64,000 nucleotides of DNA from Massilia sp. R2A-15 (GTDB taxonomy: Bacteria > Pseudomonadota > Gammaproteobacteria > Burkholderiales > Burkholderiaceae_D): NCBI RefSeq assembly GCF_030704305.1, contig NZ_CP131935.1, forward strand, positions 2,914,001 to 2,978,000, given 5' to 3'. Of this stretch, positions 56,291 through 64,000 are shown in pieces; the first letter of the stretch is position 1, and every line of letters starts with the position of its first letter. The notes beneath the pieces were generated by a model. The model worked only from the letters and a program-made list of their open reading frames with translations, made no database searches and was not told the origin of the DNA. A program made the translations under genes and the position numbers.

Positions 56291-58573
56291 TTATTCGTCC
56301 TCGTCCATGTCGGTGTCGACGTTGCGTGCCTGCGCTTCGTACAGCCGGTGGTAGGCGCCCTCGCGCGCCATCAGTTCGTCGTGGCTGCCCTCTTCCACCA
56401 CCACGCCGCGGTCCAGCACCACCAGGCGGTCGGCCCGGTGCAAGGTGGACAGGCGGTGCGCGATGGCGATCGTGGTGCGGCCCTGCACCAGGTTGTCGAG
56501 CGCCTTCTGGATTTCTTTCTCGGTCTCGGAATCGACCGAGGACGTCGCTTCGTCCATGATCAGGATGCGCGGATCGATCAGGAGCGCGCGCGCGATCGAG
56601 ATGCGCTGGCGCTCGCCGCCGGACAGGCCCTGCCCGCGTTCCCCGACCATCGAGTCGTAACCCTGCGGCAGGCGCAGAATGAATTCGTGGGCGTGGGCCG
56701 CGCGCGCCGAGGCGATGATTTCTTCGCGCGTGGCGCCCGGCTTGCCGTAGGCGATGTTCTCGGCGATGGTGCCGAAGAACAGGAACGGCTCCTGCAGCAC
56801 CAGGCCGATGTTGCGGCGGTAGTCGGCCACCGCGAACGAGCGGATGTCCACGCCGTCGAGCAAAATCGCGCCTTCGGACACGTCGTAGAAGCGGCAGATC
56901 AGGTTGACCAGGGTGCTCTTGCCCGAGCCGCTGTGGCCCACCAGGCCGACGAATTCGCCCGCCTTGATATTGAGCGAAATGCCGCGGTTGACGGCGCGGT
57001 TGCCGTAGCGGAAACCGACTTCGCGCAGGTCGATGCGCCCTTCCACCTTGTCCAGCTTGACCGGGTTGGCCGGCTCGGGCACGCTCGACACGTGATCGAG
57101 GATGTCGAAGATGCGCTTGGCGGCCGACGCCGATTTCTGCGTCACCGACACGATCCGGCTCATCGAATCGAGGCGCCCGTAGAAGCGCGAACTGTAGGTG
57201 ATGAACAGGGTCAGCACGCCGACCGTGATGTCGCCCTTCGACACCTGCCAGATGCCGAACACCCACACCACCAAGAGGCCCAGCTCGGTCAGGAACGACA
57301 CCGTCGGCGAGAACAGCGACCACACTTTATTGAGCTTGTCGTTGACCGCGAGGTTGTGCTTGTTCGCTTCGCGGAAGCGTACCGCCTCGCGCTTTTCCTG
57401 GGCAAACGCCTTGACCACGCGGATGCCTGGAATCGTATCGGCCAGCACGTTGGTCACTTCGCCCCACACGCGGTCGATCTTCTCGAAGCCGGTGCGCAGG
57501 CGGTCGCGCACGATGTGGATCATCCAGGCGATGAACGGCAGCGGCACCAGGGTAATCACGGCCAGCAGCGGGTTGATCGAGCAAAGGATCACGCCGGTCA
57601 TGATGATCATCAGGACGTCGGAGGCGAAATCGAGCAGGTGCAGCGACAGGAACACGCAGATGCGGTCGGAGCCGCTGCCGATGCGCGACATCAGGTCGCC
57701 GGTGCGCTTCCCGCCGAAAAATTCGAGCGACAGCCGCATCAGGTGTTCGTACGTGGTCGAGCGCAGGTCGGCGCCCATGCGCTCGGACACCAGCGCCAGC
57801 ACGTAGGTCTTCCACCAGCCGAGCAGCCAGGCCAGCACCGCGGCGCCGAGCAGCCCGGACATGTACATCCACACCAGTTTCTGGTCCACCGGCTGGCCGT
57901 TCTGGAACGGGATCAGCACGTTGTCCATCAGCGGCATGGTCAGGTACGGCGGGATCATGTGCGCGGCGGTGCTGGCCACCATCAGGAAGAAGCCCAGCGC
58001 CAGCTGGCCGCCGTAGGGCTTGGCGAAGGTCCACAGCCGGAACAGCGTCCAGGTGGACGGCGGCGTGTACAGCACCTTGGTGCAGATCGGGCACTCTTCC
58101 TGGTCCGGCTCGAGCGGCGCCTTGCAGCTCGGGCAGACGTGCTGCTCGGCCTGCACCACCGGACGGCCGCTGACGTGGCTTTCCAGCTGTTCGCGGAACG
58201 TGTCGAGCACGCGGATCGCCTGCAGGTTCTGGCCCAGCGTGAAGCGCCATGCGGCCAGGCGCCCCTGCGCATCGACCAGCTCGAGGTGGCCGACGCCGGC
58301 GTGGTCGTGATGCTTCAGCTGCAGGCCGGGGCGGAAGACCCAGTCGCGCCACTCGGTCTCGCCAGGCGCGCGGGCGATCAGGCGGCGGTCGGTCACCACC
58401 ACGATCCCTTTGGTGAAACGTAATTTCGCATCGAGGTCAACCTCGACGCTACTCAAGACGTTCTCCCCCGGTAAAAGTTTTTTCTCGACGTCAGGCAACC
58501 ATTGATCGGGCAGGAAACTGGCCGAAAGGGCAAGCGACGCAGGAGAAACGAGTTGTTGAGATGTCATTGTCAT
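56291..58573 (-). CDS. ABC exporter with zinc-ribbon domain, cyanophycin-associated
   Basis: A fused exporter of about 760 aa. An N-terminal soluble domain (about 25-140) and a zinc ribbon (Cys147, Cys150, Cys161, Cys164; CPSC...CPIC) precede six membrane helices (about 178-480) and an ATPase with Walker A GHSGSGKST, signature LSGGERQRISIARAL and Walker B ILIMDEATSS. Related genes are called cyanophycin metabolism-associated. The start is uncertain: ATG 58573, ATG 58567 or TTG 58591. What it moves is unknown. Confidence 0.9.
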   Translation of the reverse strand: MTMTSQQLVSPASLALSASFLPDQWLPDVEKKLLPGENVLSSVEVDLDAKLRFTKGIVVVTDRRLIARAPGETEWRDWVFRPGLQLKHHDHAGVGHLELVDAQGRLAAWRFTLGQNLQAIRVLDTFREQLESHVSGRPVVQAEQHVCPSCKAPLEPDQEECPICTKVLYTPPSTWTLFRLWTFAKPYGGQLALGFFLMVASTAAHMIPPYLTMPLMDNVLIPFQNGQPVDQKLVWMYMSGLLGAAVLAWLLGWWKTYVLALVSERMGADLRSTTYEHLMRLSLEFFGGKRTGDLMSRIGSGSDRICVFLSLHLLDFASDVLMIIMTGVILCSINPLLAVITLVPLPFIAWMIHIVRDRLRTGFEKIDRVWGEVTNVLADTIPGIRVVKAFAQEKREAVRFREANKHNLAVNDKLNKVWSLFSPTVSFLTELGLLVVWVFGIWQVSKGDITVGVLTLFITYSSRFYGRLDSMSRIVSVTQKSASAAKRIFDILDHVSSVPEPANPVKLDKVEGRIDLREVGFRYGNRAVNRGISLNIKAGEFVGLVGHSGSGKSTLVNLICRFYDVSEGAILLDGVDIRSFAVADYRRNIGLVLQEPFLFFGTIAENIAYGKPGATREEIIASARAAHAHEFILRLPQGYDSMVGERGQGLSGGERQRISIARALLIDPRILIMDEATSSVDSETEKEIQKALDNLVQGRTTIAIAHRLSTLHRADRLVVLDRGVVVEEGSHDELMAREGAYHRLYEAQARNVDTDMDEDE

Positions 58574-58900
58574 GCCGCCCGTTACGGGCAAGTCTTCTCG
58601 ATTAAATAGGAAAGGCCGCTTCGGCCCGCACTGTCTGCCCGAGGAAACTGTTGCAGACAGGTCTTGCCGATATGGGATGCTCCAGAGGGAAGGAGCAATC
58701 TACGGTATTCTATCGGAGGGTCCAGACTGGCAGAAATCGGTTCGGCACGGTAAGCTTCGTTTCAGCAAGTATACAACATGATGTCCTTTTGGAAGCCTCG
58801 GCATTCCTCGAGGACAGCCAGATGCAGTCAAACACAGGCAATGCCTCAGAATGGCCAACGCATCCGAAGAATGCGCAGCCATTATCAAGAAATTATTTAC
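58574..58900. other. Divergent region between ABC exporter and cphA'
   Basis: No gene is supported; longer reading of the cphA' frame from 58778 has no ribosome site and no family match. The region should hold both promoters. AGGGAAGGAG at 58687-58696 looks like a ribosome site but no good frame follows. No riboswitch was recognised. Confidence 0.45.
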
Positions 58901-61078
58901 ATGACAAACAAGAAAGACCTTGAGTTCCTCCGTGTGACGCACCTGCGCGGTCCGAACATCTGGACCTACCGCCCCGTCATCGAGGTCGTGGTCGATATCG
59001 GCGCGCTGGAAGACGCGCCGTCCAACAAAATCCCCGGACTGAACGAGCGCCTGGAGGCATGGCTGCCAGGGCTGGTGGTGCACCGCTGCGGCGTCGGCGA
59101 GCATGGCGGTTTCCTCGAGCGCCTGCGCGACGGCACCTGGGCCGGTCACATCCTCGAGCACGTCGTGCTGGAGCTGCAGAACCTGGCCGGCATGAAGACC
59201 GGCTTCGGCAAGACCCGCTCCACCGGCGAGCGGGGAATCTACAAGATGGCGTTCCGCACCCGCGACGAGCACGTCGGGCGCGCCGCGCTGGCCGCCGGCC
59301 GCGAGCTGCTGCTGGCCGCCATCAACGACACCGGATACGACCTGGCCGCGCAGGTCGCGGCGCTGAAGGAGCTGGTCGACGACCACTGCCTCGGCCCGTC
59401 CACCGCGCACATCGTGGAAGCTGCCACCGAGCGCCGCATCCCGTCGATCCGCCTCACCGACGGCAACCTGGTCCAGCTGGGCCACGGCGCCGCGCAACGC
59501 CGCATCTGGACCGCCGAGACCGAGCGCACCAGCGCGATCGCCGAGTCGATCGCCAGCGACAAGGACCTGACCAAGTCGATGCTCAAATCGTGCGGCATTC
59601 CGGTGCCGGAAGGTTCGCTGGTGCGCAGCGCCGAGGAAGCGTGGGAAGAAGCGCAGGACATCGGCCTGCCGGTAGTGGTCAAGCCGTACGACGGCAACCA
59701 CGGCCGCGGCGTGTCGCTGAACCTGATGACCGAAGCCGACGTCACCGCCGCCTATGAACTGGCCAGCCGAAAGGGCGGCAGCCAGAGCGTCATCGTCGAG
59801 CGCTTCATCGCCGGCGACGAGCACCGCATCCTGGTGGTCGGCACCGAAGTGGTGGCGGTCGCGAAAGGCGAGTCGCTGTGGGTCACCGGCGACGGCAAGT
59901 CGAACATCATCGAACTGGTCGACAGCCAGATCAACACCGATCCGCGCCGCGGCACCAACGAAGACGCGCCGCTGAACGCGCTGGCGCCCGAAAAAGGCGC
60001 CGAGATCATCCTCGAACTGCAGCGCCAGGGATTGACCGCGTATTCGATTCCGCAGGACGGCCAGAAGGTGCTGATCCAGCCGAACGGCAACGTGGCCTGG
60101 GACGTCACCGAGAAGATCCATCCGTCGGTCGCGCACGCCGCGGCCCTGTCGGCGCGCGTGGTGGGCCTGGACATCGCGGGCGTGGACCTGGTGTGCGAAG
60201 ACATCTCGCGCCCGCTCGACGAGCAGCGCGGCGCCGTCATCGAAGTGAACGCCAGCCCGGGCCTGCTGGCCCACCTGAAACCTGCCAATGGCGAGGCACG
60301 CCCGGTCGGCAAGGCCATCGTCGCGCACCTGTTCGAGCCTGAAGAAAATGGCCGCATCCCCATCGTCGGCGTCACCGGCACCCAGGGCACAAGCCTGATC
60401 GCGCGCATGGTCGGCTGCCTGGTCAACCTGACCGGCATCCACGTCGGCGTGGCCAGCGGCCAGGGCCTGTACCTCGATCACCGCCAGGTGGTCAAGGGCG
60501 ACTGCATCAAGTGGGAAGCGGGCCAGCGCCTGCTGATCAACCGCACCCTCAAGACCGCGGTCTTCGAGAGCAATGCGCGCATGATCCTCACCGAAGGCCT
60601 GGCCTACGACAAGTGCCAGGTCGGCATCGTCACCGACATGGAAGGCATCGAAGGCCTGGCCGAGTTCTATATCCGCGACATCGACGACATGGCCAACGTC
60701 ATCCGCACGCAGGTCGACGTGATCCTGCCGCACGGCGTGGCGGTGCTCAACGCCGAGAACGAAGCGGTGGCCGAACTGGCCGGCCTGTGCGACGGCCGCG
60801 TGATCTTCTACTCCGAGGATCCGGACAACGCCGTGGTGGCAGCGCATCGCACCGCCGGCGAGCGCAACGTCATCGTGCGCGCCGGCAGCATCGTGCTGGC
60901 CGACGGCGCCGACGAAGCGGTGCTGCTGCCGCTGGCCGCGCTCAATCCGGCCACCGTCAAATATCCCGCCAGCGTGCTGGCGGCGGTGGCTGCGGCCTGG
61001 GCGCTGGGCGTCGAGCCGGAGATCATGGCGGCGGGCCTCCGCACCTTCGACCCGGCGGCCAAGCACGCCCCTCACTAA
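58901..61078 (+). CDS. cphA': Cyanophycin synthetase-like protein CphA' with degenerate ligase domain
   Basis: A 725-residue CphA-like protein. The N-terminal domain (1-160) and ATP-grasp domain (about 215-470; VVVKPYDGNHGRGVSLNL, IEVNASPGLLAHL) are intact. The Mur-ligase-like domain is shortened, and its P-loop reads TGTQGTS (492-498) where active synthetases have TGTNGKT, so the Lys is missing. Its ligase half is probably inactive. ATG 58901 is chosen on homology. It precedes the full cphA by 65 nt. Confidence 0.9.
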   Translation: MTNKKDLEFLRVTHLRGPNIWTYRPVIEVVVDIGALEDAPSNKIPGLNERLEAWLPGLVVHRCGVGEHGGFLERLRDGTWAGHILEHVVLELQNLAGMKTGFGKTRSTGERGIYKMAFRTRDEHVGRAALAAGRELLLAAINDTGYDLAAQVAALKELVDDHCLGPSTAHIVEAATERRIPSIRLTDGNLVQLGHGAAQRRIWTAETERTSAIAESIASDKDLTKSMLKSCGIPVPEGSLVRSAEEAWEEAQDIGLPVVVKPYDGNHGRGVSLNLMTEADVTAAYELASRKGGSQSVIVERFIAGDEHRILVVGTEVVAVAKGESLWVTGDGKSNIIELVDSQINTDPRRGTNEDAPLNALAPEKGAEIILELQRQGLTAYSIPQDGQKVLIQPNGNVAWDVTEKIHPSVAHAAALSARVVGLDIAGVDLVCEDISRPLDEQRGAVIEVNASPGLLAHLKPANGEARPVGKAIVAHLFEPEENGRIPIVGVTGTQGTSLIARMVGCLVNLTGIHVGVASGQGLYLDHRQVVKGDCIKWEAGQRLLINRTLKTAVFESNARMILTEGLAYDKCQVGIVTDMEGIEGLAEFYIRDIDDMANVIRTQVDVILPHGVAVLNAENEAVAELAGLCDGRVIFYSEDPDNAVVAAHRTAGERNVIVRAGSIVLADGADEAVLLPLAALNPATVKYPASVLAAVAAAWALGVEPEIMAAGLRTFDPAAKHAPH

Positions 61079-61143
61079 ACGAATCAAGCCTGGCGCGCGG
61101 CGCCAGGTTCCGGGCACAGCCCATCAGACAGGATTAACGGTTT

Positions 61144-63714
61144 ATGCAAGTTTCACGCGTACGGGCGCTGCGAGGCCCCAACCTCTGGAGTCACCACACC
61201 TCGGTCGAGGTAGTCCTCAACTGCACTCCCGACGAAGAATGCGTGGGCAACCTCGCCGGTTTCGAGACGCGCCTGCGCGCCCGCTTCCCCGCCCTGTCGC
61301 CGCTGCAGCCGACCGGCCACGACGACCGCATCCCGATGGCGCACGTGTTCGAACTGGCCGCGCTCGACCTGCAGGCGCAGGCCGGCTGCCCGGTCACCTT
61401 CAGCCGCACCACCGCAACCGTCGAACCGGGCGTGTTCCAGGTCGTCGTCGAATACTCGGAAGAAGCAGTCGGCAAGCTGGCCCTGGAACTGGCCGAACAG
61501 CTGATCCAGGCCGCGCTGGACGACGCGCCGTTCGACCTGGACGGCGCCCTGGCCCAGCTGCGCGACCTCGATGAAGACCTGCGCCTCGGCCCGTCGACCG
61601 GCTCGATCGTGCACGCCGCCGTCGCGCGCAACATCCCGTTCCGCCGCCTGACCGAGGGCAGCCTGGTCGCATTCGGCTGGGGCAGCAAGATGCGCAAGAT
61701 CCAGGCGGCCGAAATGGACCGCACCGGCGCCATCGCCGAGTCGATCGCGCAGGACAAGGACCTGACCAAGAAGCTGCTCGACGCCGCCGGCGTGCCGGTG
61801 CCGCACGGGCGCGTGGCGGTCGATGCCGACGACGCCTGGGCCGCCGCGCTGGAGATCGGCCTGCCGGTCGTGATCAAGCCGAAGGACGGCAACCAGGGCA
61901 AGGGCGTGACGGTCAACATTACCACCAAGGAACAGATGACGGCCGGCTTCGCCGCCGCCTCCGAATTCCGCGACGACATCATGGTCGAGCGCTACCTGCC
62001 GGGCAACGACTTCCGCCTGCTGGTCGTCGGCGACAAGCTGGTGGCCGCCGCCCGCCGCGATCCGCCGCAGGTGATCGGCGACGGCGTGCTGACCGTGCGC
62101 CAGCTGGTCGACCAGGTCAACCTCGACCCGCGCCGCGGCAACGGCCATTCGACCTCGCTGACCAAGATCCGCTTCGACGACATCGCGCTGGCCAGCCTGG
62201 CCGCGCAAGGCTATGAAGCCGAGTCGGTGCCGCCGCGCGGACGCCGCGTCATCCTGCGCAACAACGCCAACCTGTCCACCGGCGGCGCCGCCACCGACGT
62301 CACCGACGACGTGCATCCGGAAGTGGCCGCGCGCGCGGTCGCCGCCGCGCACATGGTCGGCCTCGACATCTGCGGCGTCGACCTGGTGTGCGACAGCGTG
62401 TTGAAACCCATCGAAGAGCAAGGCGGCGGCGTGGTCGAAGTGAACGCCGCGCCGGGCCTGCGCATGCACCTGTCTCCGTCGTTCGGCAAGGGCCGCGCGG
62501 TTGGCGAGGCGATCATCTCGTCGATGTTCGCCGACGGCGAGGACGGCCGCATCCCGGTCGTCGCCGTCACGGGCACCAACGGCAAGACCACCACGGTGCG
62601 CCTGATCGCCCACCTGCTCACGGCCGGCGGCCTGCGCACCGGCATGACCAACACCGACGGCGTCTACATCGAAGGCCGCGCGATCGACCGCGGCGACTGC
62701 AGCGGCCCGCGCAGCGCGCGCAACGTGCTGATGCACCCGGACGTCGACGCCGCCGTGTTCGAGACGGCGCGCGGCGGCCTGCTGCGCGAGGGCCTGGCCT
62801 TCGACCGCTGCCAGGTCGCGGTGGTGACCAACATCGGCTCGGGCGACCACCTCGGCCTGAACTACATCACCACGCTGGAAGACCTCGCGGTGCTCAAGCG
62901 CGTAATCGTGCAGAACGTCGCCGACGGCGGCATGGCGGTGCTCAACGCGGCCGACCCGATCGTCGTCACCATGGCCGACAACTGCCGCGGCGACGTGACC
63001 TTCTTCGCCGCCGATTCGCAGCATCCGGTGATGTCGATGCATCGCGCCAAGGGACGCCGCGTGGTCTACATCGACAACGGCCACCTCGTGGCAGCGCAGG
63101 GCAAGACCCAGTACAAAGTGGCGCTGTCCGAAGTGCCGATCACGCGCAACGGCACCGTCGGCTTCCAGGTCGAGAACGTGATGGCGTCGGTCGCCGCGGC
63201 GTGGGCCGTGAACATGCCGTGGGAATCGATCTGCGCCGGCCTGAAGTCGTTCGCCGGCGAGACCGACAATGCGCCGGGCCGCTTCAACGTGTTCAGCTAC
63301 CGCGGCGCCACCGTGATCGCCGACTACGGGCACAATCCGGACGCCATCATCGCGCTGGTGAACGCGGTCGACAGCATGCCGGCCAAGCGCCGCTCGGTGG
63401 TCATTTCCGGCGCCGGCGACCGCCGCGACGAGGACATCCGCCAGCAGACCGAGATCCTGGGCAACGCGTTCGACGACGTGCTGCTCTACCAGGACCAGTG
63501 CCAGCGCGGACGCGAGGACGGCGAAGTCGTCGCGCTGCTGCGCCAGGGCCTGCAGGGCGCAAAGCGCACCACGCACATCGACGAGATCACCGGCGAGTTC
63601 GTGGCGATCGACAAGGCGCTGGCGCGCCTGTCGGAAGGCGACCTGTGCCTGATCCTGATCGACCAGGTCGACGAGGCGCTGGCACATATTGCGAAGCGCG
63701 TTGCGGAAGGCTAA
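61144..63714 (+). CDS. cphA: Cyanophycin synthetase
   Basis: Makes the Asp-Arg storage polymer from aspartate and arginine with ATP; 856 aa. N-terminal domain (1-160), ATP-grasp (about 205-460; VVIKPKDGNQGKGVTVNI, VEVNAAPGLRMH) and Mur-ligase-like domain (about 470-856) with the P-loop TGTNGKTTT (476-484) and DYGHNPDAI are complete. It follows cphA' in the same operon. Confidence 0.95.
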   Translation: MQVSRVRALRGPNLWSHHTSVEVVLNCTPDEECVGNLAGFETRLRARFPALSPLQPTGHDDRIPMAHVFELAALDLQAQAGCPVTFSRTTATVEPGVFQVVVEYSEEAVGKLALELAEQLIQAALDDAPFDLDGALAQLRDLDEDLRLGPSTGSIVHAAVARNIPFRRLTEGSLVAFGWGSKMRKIQAAEMDRTGAIAESIAQDKDLTKKLLDAAGVPVPHGRVAVDADDAWAAALEIGLPVVIKPKDGNQGKGVTVNITTKEQMTAGFAAASEFRDDIMVERYLPGNDFRLLVVGDKLVAAARRDPPQVIGDGVLTVRQLVDQVNLDPRRGNGHSTSLTKIRFDDIALASLAAQGYEAESVPPRGRRVILRNNANLSTGGAATDVTDDVHPEVAARAVAAAHMVGLDICGVDLVCDSVLKPIEEQGGGVVEVNAAPGLRMHLSPSFGKGRAVGEAIISSMFADGEDGRIPVVAVTGTNGKTTTVRLIAHLLTAGGLRTGMTNTDGVYIEGRAIDRGDCSGPRSARNVLMHPDVDAAVFETARGGLLREGLAFDRCQVAVVTNIGSGDHLGLNYITTLEDLAVLKRVIVQNVADGGMAVLNAADPIVVTMADNCRGDVTFFAADSQHPVMSMHRAKGRRVVYIDNGHLVAAQGKTQYKVALSEVPITRNGTVGFQVENVMASVAAAWAVNMPWESICAGLKSFAGETDNAPGRFNVFSYRGATVIADYGHNPDAIIALVNAVDSMPAKRRSVVISGAGDRRDEDIRQQTEILGNAFDDVLLYQDQCQRGREDGEVVALLRQGLQGAKRTTHIDEITGEFVAIDKALARLSEGDLCLILIDQVDEALAHIAKRVAEG

Positions 63715-63797
63715 ACAATCGCGTTTTCGGACTCGCCCAGTACGCTCCCGTGCGGTTAATATTATCTTGCAAGCAGGATTACCGTTCGGGGGCTGCC

Positions 63798-63986
63798 ATG
63801 CTGGATTTCACGATCGACTATCTCACGCGCAGCGACGCGGGGCCGGCTGCGTCGGCCCCGGCGGTATTCAAACCGCGCGCAACGACCGACCGCCGCGCTG
63901 CTCCAGCCGGCCCTTCCCCTTGCCTTTCGCACCGGCGGCGCCGCAACGACAAGCTGTATCCCGGCACGCCGATGTCATCGACCTGA
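63798..63986 (+). CDS. Possible small protein after cphA
   Basis: A 62-residue frame starting MLDFTIDYLTRSDAGP, with a G-run before the ATG as a weak ribosome site. The composition is rich in Ala, Arg and Pro, and no family is recognised. It may be an accident of high GC content, or continue a theme of small genes after cphA. Confidence 0.25.
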   Translation: MLDFTIDYLTRSDAGPAASAPAVFKPRATTDRRAAPAGPSPCLSHRRRRNDKLYPGTPMSST

Positions 63987-64000
63987 TCGCGTTACCGCGT

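Noticed and set aside
58574..58900. Riboswitch ahead of cphA'
   Set aside because: No known aptamer core could be recognised; only general purine-rich stretches are seen.
61153..63687. Long minus-strand frame antisense to cphA
   Set aside because: Shadow frame; cphA is complete with all motifs.

Overview
The window reads as a chromosomal segment of a high-GC betaproteobacterium of the Oxalobacteraceae (Massilia/Telluria/Duganella-like). This rests on gene order (leuC-leuD-leuB-asd-fimV-truA-trpF-trpB-trpA), on a CphA'/CphA cyanophycin pair next to a DUF1854 gene and a zinc-ribbon ABC exporter, and on overall protein similarity. It is an inference from recognised families, not a database match. 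No rRNA, tRNA, CRISPR array, transposase or prophage was seen.

Layout. Positions 297-12347 (+) hold a complete tad/flp type IVc pilus locus: Flp pilin, prepilin peptidase, CpaB, secretin CpaC, small lipoprotein, TadZ, ATPase TadA, TadB, TadC, TadE, TadF, TadG and a TPR/LytR_C protein. A FeeM-type N-acyltransferase gene overlaps its end. Positions 13181-24989 (-) are a biosynthetic block for tryptophan, leucine and aspartate semialdehyde, with truA and fimV inside it. Positions 25245-27937 (-) carry cheA and cheZ. A universal stress protein gene, a NarL-type regulator and a Crp/Fnr regulator follow on +.

From 30861 to 32928 (-) lie a PhzF-family gene and a glycine-zipper envelope protein. Positions 33019-38768 (-) are a four-gene DNA-repair operon (MBL exonuclease, ATP-dependent ligase, Lhr-like helicase, PdeM), followed by recQ. 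An AhpD-like protein and a peroxiredoxin precede a tightly coupled signalling operon (hybrid kinase, cheR, cheB, receiver-kinase; 42126-48272). Then come a class II uvrA, an OmpA-type porin, a family 1 glycosyltransferase, a Mut7-C protein, a GNAT gene, an HTH gene framed by perfect 36-bp inverted repeats and a YciI-like gene. The right end is the cyanophycin region, with DUF1854 and the ABC exporter on - and cphA' and cphA on +.

Points of most interest: the HTH gene in a 36-bp inverted-repeat cassette; a 27-bp palindromic repeat family in the same gaps, one copy reading into trpF; two genes whose best start is ATC; a TadE pseudopilin lacking the Glu+5 of its processing motif; TrpA with Glu in place of catalytic Asp60; a RecQ ending in a Tudor/SH3-like tail; a leuC control region with a LysR-type box near -67; and two FNR-like boxes between cheZ and the stress-protein gene.
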